From Rikenellaceae bacterium (GTDB lineage Bacteria > Bacteroidota > Bacteroidia > Bacteroidales > Rikenellaceae), in contig JAJBVJ010000160.1 of NCBI GenBank assembly GCA_020859875.1, forward strand, positions 1 through 6,154: a stretch of 6,154 bases of DNA. The letters are read 5' to 3'. How positions within the stretch are numbered: the stretch's first letter is position 1; every line of letters starts with the position of its first letter. The notes below the pieces were generated by a model. That model saw only the letters and a program-made list of their open reading frames with translations, had not been told where the DNA came from and searched no databases. This document shows, piece after piece, positions 1 through 5,795 of this stretch. A program made the position numbers and the translations under genes.

Positions 1-134
1 ATATAATCCTCATAGATTAATTTAACACCCTATACTGTCATACACAAATTAGAAACGTACTATTTTATAATATATTATATATTTATATAATTAAGTATTT
101 TATCTAATCAAGAAGTATATGAAAATGAAATAAA
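1..134. other. AT-rich intergenic spacer
   Basis: This stretch holds no open frame that I can support. Base composition is extreme: roughly 72% A+T in the first 60 bases and over 90% in the next 60, against GC-rich genes to the right. It contains a perfect AT palindrome at 66-79, but such palindromes are expected by chance in sequence this poor in G and C. I found no exact TAnnTTTG promoter box on either strand. It lies beyond the pepT terminator, so it probably belongs to the spacer before whatever gene lies to the left of the window. Confidence 0.6.
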
Positions 135-161
135 AAAAGCGCACGGATTCCGTGCGCTTTT
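135..161 (-). terminator. Rho-independent terminator of the OPT-pepT operon, probably bidirectional
   Basis: A perfect 8-base-pair stem, GCGCACGG (139-146) with CCGTGCGC (150-157), encloses a 3-base loop. It is extended by four A-T pairs (135-138 with 158-161). Read on the minus strand the stem is followed by a run of seven T (complement of 132-138), about 20 bases after the pepT stop, which is a classical intrinsic terminator. On the plus strand it is followed by TTTTAA, so it could also stop transcription entering from the left, though with a weaker T tract. Confidence 0.85.
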
Positions 162-178
162 AATCTTCAGCTCAGGTC

Positions 179-1403
179 TTACTCGGCCCAGAGGCTCGCT
201 ATATTGATTATCGTCTCCACCGCCTTGTGCATTGTGTTCACCGAAACGTATTCGTACTTACCGTGGAAATTCATCCCGCCCGTAAAAAGATTCGGGCACG
301 GCAGCCCCATATAAGAGAGCCTCGAACCGTCGGTGCCACCCCTTATGGGCCGGACAATGGGTTCCACTCCCGCTTTTATCATGGCACGGCGGGCGATCTC
401 CACGACCTGGGGATGGGGTTCGACCATCTCCTTCATATTGTAGTACTGGTCTTTCAAGGTCAGGCCGATGGTGCCTTCACCGTATTTGCCGTTAAGGTAT
501 CCGGCAATACTTGTCATGATCTTTTTCTTTTCCTCGAACCTTCGGCGGTCGTGGTCGCGTATGATATATTCTACGGAAGCCTTCTCTACTCCGCCGTTTA
601 CCGCCACAAGGTGGAAAAACCCCTCGTACCCTTCGGTATGCTCGGGCCTTTGTGCAGGCGGCAGCATCGAATTGAATTCCTGCGCCAGCAGAAGGGCATT
701 CAGCATCTTGTCCTTTGCATACCCCGGGTGAATATTCCGCCCCTGTATCTCTATCTTCGCCCCGGCGGCGTTGAAGTTTTCATATTCCAGTTCTCCCTCG
801 AACCCCCCCGTCGACCGTGTATGCGAACTTCGCCCCGAACGCCTCTACGTCGAAAAAATCGACTCCCCGGCCGATCTCCTCGTCGGGGGTGAACCCGATC
901 CGTATCTTTCCATGCGCGATTTCGGGATGCTCCAGCAAGTATTGCACCGCGGTGAGTATTTCGGCAATACCCGCCTTATCGTCGGCTCCCAGCAGGGTAG
1001 TGCCGTCCGTGGTGATAATCGTATGGCCTTTATAAAAAGAGAGCTCCGGAAAGTCTTCCACCCTCATAGTGACGGTATCGTTCAGTGCGATATCCTCTCC
1101 GTCGTAATTCTCGATTATCCGGGGTTTAATATTGCACCCGGGCATGTCGGGACTCGTATCGACATGGGAAAGGAACCCGATCACCGGAACACCCTCATAT
1201 CCGGAAGTTGCCGGAAGGGTCGCCGTCACGTAACCGTGGGGGTCTATATCGACCTGGTCGAGCCCCATGATCTTCATCTCTTCCACAAGGTGATTCAGCA
1301 GGTTGAACTGCCGGGCGGTCGAAGGGTAGGTTTCGCTGGCCGGATCGCTCTGGGTATCGATGGCCACATATGTCAAAAATCTGTCTATCAATTTCATATC
1401 CAT
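179..1403 (-). pseudogene. pepT: Peptidase T (tripeptide aminopeptidase, M20B), frameshifted as written
   Basis: PepT is a cytoplasmic dinuclear-zinc exopeptidase that removes the N-terminal residue from tripeptides. The N-terminal part (1403 to about 804) has the metal-site motifs: SHVDTSPD (His80, Asp82), LGADDKAG (Asp141), FTPDEE (Glu175, Glu176) and TVDGG (Asp198). The second frame (about 802 to 179) carries NIHPG, the lid region, YIIRDHDRR, PIRGGTDGSRLS and NFHGKYE (His380). The two frames join only if one base of a seven-G run (plus strand C 803-809) is removed, giving VDGGFEGELEYENFN and 407 residues, close to the 408 of E. coli PepT. As written, the upstream frame runs seven codons past the G run and stops at 780. 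The start at 1403 (MDMKLIDRF) is preferred because GAGGAA lies 8 bases upstream; ATG at 1397 is the alternative. The gene begins 5 bases after the transporter stop, so it is co-transcribed and possibly translationally coupled. The lesion may be real or a homopolymer sequencing error. The family call is very secure. Confidence 0.9.
803..809 (-). other. Seven-G homopolymer carrying the pepT frameshift
   Basis: The plus strand has seven C in a row, so the pepT mRNA reads GAC followed by seven G and then TTCGAGGGA. Six G would encode Asp-Gly-Gly-Phe-Glu-Gly-Glu-Leu-Glu-Tyr and continue in the frame of the downstream half. Seven G instead give Val-Arg-Gly-Arg-Thr-Gly-Ile and a TGA at 782-780. The break falls two residues after the zinc ligand Asp198, near the junction between the catalytic domain and the lid domain. 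No other disruption is visible in either half. Confidence 0.9.
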
Positions 1404-1408
1404 CTGTT

Positions 1409-3394
1409 TTATTCCTCTTTTTTCGCACGGAGAGAATCCCGGACAAAGTAGGCTATTATGAGAATATAGGCTCCGATCGCAAGCCACTCGGCCCCGCTCT
1501 GTTCGCTCCACTTATCCAGGAACCAGTCCACGCCGCCAAACTTGAGCATAGCGCTGACCACTCCCATCAGCGCACCACCGGCGATAAACCCGGAAGCAAT
1601 AAGCGTTCCCCTTTCCCGACGGGCCTTATTCCGTACGGCATCCGCCGATCGGGTGGACACATACCAACTAATTAGTCCGCCTACCAGAAGCGGTGTATTT
1701 AATTCCAGCGGGATGAACATCCCCAGCGCGAACGCGAGCGCCGGCACCCCGATCATGGTAAGTATCAGAGCCAGCGCGGCACCCGCGAAATAGAGCATCC
1801 ACGGGGTGGTGCCTCCTTCCATCAGTGGCTGGATAACCGCCGCCATGGCGTTGGCCTGTGGGGCCACGAGCGCACCCTCGCCGACAAAGCCGTAAGTTTT
1901 ATTGAGTATTATCATTACCCCGGCCACCGTTGCGGCGGAAACCGCGGCTCCGAGGAATTTCCATTTTTCCTGTTTAGCCGGGGTAGTCCCGAGCCAATAC
2001 CCTATCTTCAGGTCGGTGACAAAAGCTCCGGCCATCGAAAGGGCCGTGCAGACTACACCGCCGATTATCATGGCCGCGGTCATACCGCTCGTCCCGCTTA
2101 GGCCGGCACTGACCAGCACCAGTGAAGCCAGGATGAGGGTCATCAGTGTCATCCCCGAAACGGGGTTGGTTCCCACTATTGCGATGGCATTTGCCGCTAC
2201 GGTCGTGAACAGGAAGGATATAACGAAAACTATACAGATGGAGATCGCCGAGTGGAAAAGGTTGTCGAGCACCCCGAACTGGAAAAAAATAAAGGTTGTC
2301 AGCAGAACGGAGACAAGCCCCACGAGGATGAATTTCATCGACACGTCCCGATCCGTCCTTACGGCCGCCATCCGCTGCCCGGTACCTTTCTTACCCCCGA
2401 GTTCCGTCACGGCAAGACCCAGCGCCTGGCGGATTATCTTCGACGAGCGGATGATACCGATCAAACCGGCCATGGCAATCCCCCCTATACCGATATGGCG
2501 GGCATAGTGGCGGAAGATTTCTTCGGGTGTCATCGATCCCACAACCTGGGTTACCCCTTCGCCCACGGCAAGTGTCATACTGTCGGCAAAATAGCTGATG
2601 AATGGAATGAGTACGAACCAGACGGTGAACGATCCGGCACATATGATCGCCGCATATTTGAGCCCGATTATATAACCGAGGCCCAGCACCGCCGCCCCCG
2701 TATTCACCTTGAAAACCAGTTTAAATTTATCGGCCAAAGCCGTACCCCAACCGGCAAGGCGGGTGGAGACCTCTTCGGTCCACAGGCCGAACGTCCCGAC
2801 CGCAAAGTCGTACAAACCGCCTATAAGGCCGCTGACGGCAAGGAGCTTGGCCTGATTGCCTTTTTTCTCCCCCGACACCAGTACCTCCGTGGTTGCCGTT
2901 GCCTCCGGAAAGGGATACTTGCCGTGCATATCCTTTACGAAATATTTGCGGAAGGGTATCAGCAGAAGTATTCCCAGGAATCCACCAAGAAGAGAAGAAA
3001 GAAATATCTGATAGAAACGGGCGTCGAGCCCGAGTATGTAGAGGGCAGGAAGGGTAAATATGGCCCCGGCCACGATCACCCCCGAAGATGAACCGATCGA
3101 CTGTATGATCACATTCTGCCCGAGCATATTCTTTTTCCCCAGTACACTTCCCATCCCTACCGCGATGATCGCTATCGGTATGGCCGCCTCGAAAACCTGG
3201 CCCACCTTCAGGCCCAGGAACGCTGCGGCGGCGGAAAACAGCACAGCCATTATTATCCCCATCATGACCGAATAGACGGTCACCTCTTTGGGATTGGAAG
3301 AGGGCCCCATTACGGGTTTGTACTCTTCTCCTTCGGCCAGTTCGCGGTAGGCGTTTTCGGGGAGGGATGCACATTTGGTGTTTTCTTGCTCCAT
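1409..3394 (-). CDS. OPT-family oligopeptide transporter
   Basis: A polytopic inner-membrane protein of 661 residues from the OPT superfamily, whose bacterial members are thought to be proton-coupled importers of small peptides. Substrate cannot be read from sequence; some relatives carry metal-chelate compounds. The N-terminal 37 or so residues are hydrophilic, followed by about 14-16 hydrophobic segments, for example near 38-61, 69-85, 103-122, 129-147, 183-203, 232-253, 255-270, 300-316, 352-372, 381-406, 413-432, 437-458, 479-497, 535-562, 596-617 and 636-651. Family-like motifs include YPFPEATATTEVL (160-172), GTNPVSGMT (408-416), DLKIGYWLGTTPAKQ (461-475) and IPLELNTPLLVGGLISW (561-577). 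The C-terminus is short and charged (RAKKEE). The start at 3394 has no Shine-Dalgarno sequence, only AT-rich leader, as is usual in Bacteroidota. The gene heads an operon with pepT, which supports a peptide substrate by inference. Length and frame appear complete. Confidence 0.92.
   Translation of the reverse strand: MEQENTKCASLPENAYRELAEGEEYKPVMGPSSNPKEVTVYSVMMGIIMAVLFSAAAAFLGLKVGQVFEAAIPIAIIAVGMGSVLGKKNMLGQNVIIQSIGSSSGVIVAGAIFTLPALYILGLDARFYQIFLSSLLGGFLGILLLIPFRKYFVKDMHGKYPFPEATATTEVLVSGEKKGNQAKLLAVSGLIGGLYDFAVGTFGLWTEEVSTRLAGWGTALADKFKLVFKVNTGAAVLGLGYIIGLKYAAIICAGSFTVWFVLIPFISYFADSMTLAVGEGVTQVVGSMTPEEIFRHYARHIGIGGIAMAGLIGIIRSSKIIRQALGLAVTELGGKKGTGQRMAAVRTDRDVSMKFILVGLVSVLLTTFIFFQFGVLDNLFHSAISICIVFVISFLFTTVAANAIAIVGTNPVSGMTLMTLILASLVLVSAGLSGTSGMTAAMIIGGVVCTALSMAGAFVTDLKIGYWLGTTPAKQEKWKFLGAAVSAATVAGVMIILNKTYGFVGEGALVAPQANAMAAVIQPLMEGGTTPWMLYFAGAALALILTMIGVPALAFALGMFIPLELNTPLLVGGLISWYVSTRSADAVRNKARRERGTLIASGFIAGGALMGVVSAMLKFGGVDWFLDKWSEQSGAEWLAIGAYILIIAYFVRDSLRAKKEE
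1412..1417 (-). promoter_or_regulatory. Ribosome binding site for pepT (GAGGAA)
   Basis: GAGGAA on the minus strand lies inside the last codons of the transporter gene (Glu-Glu before its stop). It ends 8 bases before the ATG at 1403 and 14 bases before the ATG at 1397, so its spacing favours 1403 as the pepT start. It is the only clear Shine-Dalgarno-like site in the window; the purines could also just reflect the Lys-Glu-Glu codons. Confidence 0.5.
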
Positions 3395-3418
3395 CGTTCG
3401 ATCGATTATTTAAGTTTT
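3386..3418 (+). promoter_or_regulatory. Weak candidate promoter for the rfbACDB operon
   Basis: TTG at 3386-3388 and TAAGTTTT at 3411-3418 resemble the Bacteroidota -33 and -7 elements, with the -7 box one base off TAnnTTTG and a spacing of 22, slightly long. Transcription would start near 3425, about 60 bases before rfbA. A second near-match, TACATTTC at 3464-3471, is also one base off but lies only 12 bases from the rfbA ATG and has no -33 partner. Neither is strong, and the operon could also be transcribed from a site not recognisable here. Confidence 0.25.
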
Positions 3419-3436
3419 TAATAGATTAGCCGACCC

Positions 3437-3444
3437 CAAAGATA
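3437..3444 (-). promoter_or_regulatory. Candidate -7 promoter box for the OPT-pepT operon
   Basis: The minus strand reads TATCTTTG, an exact match to the Bacteroidota -7 consensus TAnnTTTG. It lies 42 bases before the transporter ATG, which would leave a leader of roughly 35 bases. The -33 element is not convincing: the nearest TTTG (3474-3471) is 26 bases away, more than the usual 19-21. The orientation and position fit the gene, and the box is seen directly; its use is inferred. Confidence 0.5.
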
Positions 3445-3483
3445 TAAGAAAATGACTTATATTTACATTTCAAAGATGACGAT

Positions 3484-4347
3484 ATGAAAGGCATAGTTCT
3501 GGCCGGAGGCAGCGGCACAAGGCTCTATCCCGTTACAAAAGGAATCTCGAAACAGCTGATCCCGGTATACGACAAGCCGATGGTATACTATCCCCTCTCG
3601 GTGCTGATGCTCGCCGGGATAAGGGATATTCTGCTGATCTCGACCCCCCAGGATCTACCCCTGTTTGAAAGATTGCTCGGCGACGGATCCGAGCTCGGGA
3701 TAAATCTCGAATTCGCCCCTCAACCCTCTCCGGACGGGATCGCCCAGGCATTTATAATCGGGGAGGATTTTATAGGCAGCGATGCGGTATGCCTCGTTCT
3801 CGGGGACAATATTTTTTACGGACAGGGTTTTACCGAGATGCTGCGCTCTTCCGCCGCCCGGGCCCGGGAAGATACCGCAACGATATTCGGCTATTACGTA
3901 AACGACCCCGAAAGATACGGCGTGGCGAAAATGGACCAGGGCGGACGGGTGGTCTGGATCGAGGAAAAACCACACGTACCGGAATCTAACTATGCGGTGA
4001 CCGGTCTCTATTTTTACCCGCAGGGTGTCTCCGAAATTGCAAAAAGCATCAAGCCTTCCATGAGGGGCGAACTCGAAATTACCGCCGTCAATCAACAATA
4101 TCTCCGCCAGGGCCGGCTTCATATGGAGATCCTCGGGCGCGGATTCGCATGGCTCGACACCGGCACCCACGATTCGCTGAGCGAGGCCTCGACCTTTATA
4201 GAGACCATAGAAAAACGGCAGGGCCTGAAGGTCGCCTGCCTGGAAGAGATAGCCTTCCGGCAGGGATGGATCAGCCGGGAGCGCCTTAAAGAATTGGCCG
4301 AGCCCATGAAAAACAATCCCTACGGCCGGTATATGTATAAATTGTAG
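3484..4347 (+). CDS. rfbA: Glucose-1-phosphate thymidylyltransferase (RmlA)
   Basis: This cytoplasmic nucleotidyltransferase joins glucose 1-phosphate and dTTP to form dTDP-glucose and pyrophosphate, the committed and usually feedback-inhibited first step towards dTDP-L-rhamnose. The 287 residues match the short RmlA/RfbA form in length. Visible motifs are the nucleotide-binding loop GGSGTRLYP (8-16), KQLIPVYDKPM (23-33), LGDN with Asp108 (106-109), the IEEKP sugar-phosphate motif with Lys162 (159-163), RGELEITAVNQ (194-204) and WLDTGTHDSL with the second metal-binding Asp225 (223-232). The start at 3484 gives the normal N-terminus MKGIVLAGG. No Shine-Dalgarno sequence precedes it; the bases are GACGAT. 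It is the first gene of the rhamnose operon, is divergent from the transporter gene and is followed by rfbC after 7 bases. I see nothing unusual in the frame. Confidence 0.97.
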   Translation: MKGIVLAGGSGTRLYPVTKGISKQLIPVYDKPMVYYPLSVLMLAGIRDILLISTPQDLPLFERLLGDGSELGINLEFAPQPSPDGIAQAFIIGEDFIGSDAVCLVLGDNIFYGQGFTEMLRSSAARAREDTATIFGYYVNDPERYGVAKMDQGGRVVWIEEKPHVPESNYAVTGLYFYPQGVSEIAKSIKPSMRGELEITAVNQQYLRQGRLHMEILGRGFAWLDTGTHDSLSEASTFIETIEKRQGLKVACLEEIAFRQGWISRERLKELAEPMKNNPYGRYMYKL

Positions 4348-4354
4348 TACGGAT

Positions 4355-4927
4355 ATGGAGATAAAATATATCCCGACCGACCTTCCCGGTGTAATGATCC
4401 TGGAGCCCGGAAGTGCGGGCGATGGCCGGGGATGGTTCAGCCAAATATATGTAAAGGAGGGATTTTCCACTAATATAATGCCAGTAGATTTTATATTGGA
4501 AAACGAATCATACTCCAGACACGGGGTCGTGCGCGGCCTGCATTACCAGCTGCCTCCCTCTGCCCAGGGTAAACTGGTCAGGGTGATAGAGGGGTGCATC
4601 GTGGATGTTGCGGTGGATATTCGCCAGGGATCGCCCACATTCGGACGGCACGTTGCCGTCGAGCTTTCGGACGAGAACCGCCGCCAGCTGTGGATTCCAC
4701 GGGGCTTTGCCCACGGATTTTCCGTGACGGGCGACTGCGCGAGAATCTGCTACAAATGCGACAATATTTACTCACCCTCCCACGAGGCAGGGATTAGGTA
4801 CGACGACCGAGCCCTGGGGATAGACTGGAAGATCCCCGCTGAGGCGGTGACTCTGTCAGAAAAGGATATCCGGCAGCCCCGGCTTGCCGATGCAAAGTTA
4901 TTCCGATATGGAGAAAAGCTCTATTGA
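4355..4927 (+). CDS. rfbC: dTDP-4-dehydrorhamnose 3,5-epimerase (RmlC)
   Basis: RmlC is a cytoplasmic cupin-fold enzyme, usually a dimer, that inverts C3 and C5 of dTDP-4-keto-6-deoxy-glucose to give the L-lyxo 4-keto sugar used by RmlD. The 190 residues are within the usual range. The catalytic base His63 lies in VVRGLHYQ (58-65), the general acid Tyr133 in ICYKCDNIYSP (131-141), and Asp171 in LSEKD is equivalent to the Asp that pairs with the His in characterised enzymes. Substrate-site residues include DGRGWF (23-28), the stretch ending QGKLVRV and WIPRGFAHGF (113-122). The start at 4355 follows the rfbA stop by 7 bases and lacks a Shine-Dalgarno site; the preceding bases are CGGAT. The last 20 bases overlap the preferred start of rfbD, which suggests coupled translation. 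The dTDP-rhamnose context excludes other cupin epimerases. Confidence 0.96.
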   Translation: MEIKYIPTDLPGVMILEPGSAGDGRGWFSQIYVKEGFSTNIMPVDFILENESYSRHGVVRGLHYQLPPSAQGKLVRVIEGCIVDVAVDIRQGSPTFGRHVAVELSDENRRQLWIPRGFAHGFSVTGDCARICYKCDNIYSPSHEAGIRYDDRALGIDWKIPAEAVTLSEKDIRQPRLADAKLFRYGEKLY

Positions 4928-5777
4928 AGGCCGCATCCTTGTCACGGGGTCGGCAGGGCAGCTTGGAAAGTCCCTGCGCAAGATAGCCGGTCAGTACCCT
5001 GATCTGGACCTCTTTTTCCCGGACGAAAGCGATGCCGACCTAACCGACCGGGAGCAGATCGAGAGGCACATAACAGCTTCAAATATCGGAGGAATAATAA
5101 ATTGCGCCGCTTATACTGCGGTCGACCGGGCTGAGGAGGACGAAGAAACGGCATATACAATAAATACTCTCGGGGTGCGTGTGCTGGGGGATTTATGTAA
5201 AACCTACGGAATACCCCTTATACATTTTTCCACCGACTATGTTTTCGACGGGCTCTCGGACGATCCCTATACGGAAGTGTCGGCGGCAAATCCGTTAGGG
5301 GCATACGGTCGTACAAAACTTGCCGGGGAGAGGGCTCTCTGCGACTGGGGATGCAACGCCGTGGTTATCAGGACTTCGTGGCTGTACAGCGAGTTCGGGA
5401 ACAACTTTGTCGTAACCATGCTGAGACTGGGCGGGGAAGGAAAACCGCTGAGGGTAGTGTGCGACCAGAGGGGTACTCCAACCTATGCCACCGACCTTGC
5501 GCGGGCGGCCTTAGAGGTGCTCCGAAAAGGGGTTTCCGGGTTCGATATTTTACATTACAGTGCATTGGGGCAAACGAGCTGGTACGGCTTCGCCCGGGAG
5601 ATATTCCTCCTGCGGGGTATACAAGCCGACATAACACCGGTATCGACCGAACAATATCCCGTAAAGGCGCCCCGCCCGCGCAACAGTGTGATGTGCATGG
5701 ATAAGGCACTGCAACGGGGACTTACACTCCGTCCGTGGCAGGATGCCCTGGCCGAGTGTCTCGGTGAAATCGAATAG
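4908..5777 (+). CDS. rfbD: dTDP-4-dehydrorhamnose reductase (RmlD)
   Basis: RmlD is an NAD(P)H-dependent short-chain dehydrogenase that reduces the 4-keto group of dTDP-6-deoxy-L-lyxo-4-hexulose, the last step to dTDP-L-rhamnose. The chain is 289 residues from the preferred start. Visible features are the nucleotide-binding loop TGSAGQLG (13-20), NCAAYTAVDRAE (65-76), FSTDYVFDG with the catalytic Thr/Asp region (107-115), the YGRTK catalytic Tyr133 and Lys137, DQRGTPTYATDLA (186-198) and APRPRNSVM (254-262), all typical of RmlD. The frame is open further upstream, with TTG at 4884 and ATG at 4890. ATG at 4908 is preferred because it leaves the shortest leader (about ten residues) before the first beta strand, the smallest overlap with rfbC (20 bases), and the same GATATGGAG context as the rfbC start. 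The frame is intact to the TAG at 5777. Confidence 0.95.
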   Translation: MEKSSIEGRILVTGSAGQLGKSLRKIAGQYPDLDLFFPDESDADLTDREQIERHITASNIGGIINCAAYTAVDRAEEDEETAYTINTLGVRVLGDLCKTYGIPLIHFSTDYVFDGLSDDPYTEVSAANPLGAYGRTKLAGERALCDWGCNAVVIRTSWLYSEFGNNFVVTMLRLGGEGKPLRVVCDQRGTPTYATDLARAALEVLRKGVSGFDILHYSALGQTSWYGFAREIFLLRGIQADITPVSTEQYPVKAPRPRNSVMCMDKALQRGLTLRPWQDALAECLGEIE

Positions 5778-5795
5778 TTAAGAAAAAACGCAGAT

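Noticed and set aside
66..79. AT palindrome as an operator
   Set aside because: The surrounding 60 bases are over 90% A+T, so a self-complementary stretch of this length is expected without selection.
227..1451. Long plus-strand frames opposite pepT (227-892 and 771-1451)
   Set aside because: They are antisense to conserved PepT motifs, have low-complexity Arg/Pro/His-rich translations and resemble no family. GC-rich third positions in pepT keep the opposite strand open.
1902..3091. Plus-strand frames of 201 and 279 codons opposite the transporter gene
   Set aside because: The hydrophobic transporter gene in the minus frame is clearly real over its whole length; these frames are its mirror images, with no recognisable domains.
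3476..3487. Three-codon ORF (ATG ACG ATA TGA) overlapping the rfbA start by ATGA
   Set aside because: It could be a tiny coupled leader, but three codons with no ribosome site is well within chance, and no regulatory pattern such as repeated rare codons is visible.
3655..4470. Minus-strand frame of 271 codons opposite rfbA and the start of rfbC
   Set aside because: It spans two real genes and their gap, and its translation lacks any family motif.
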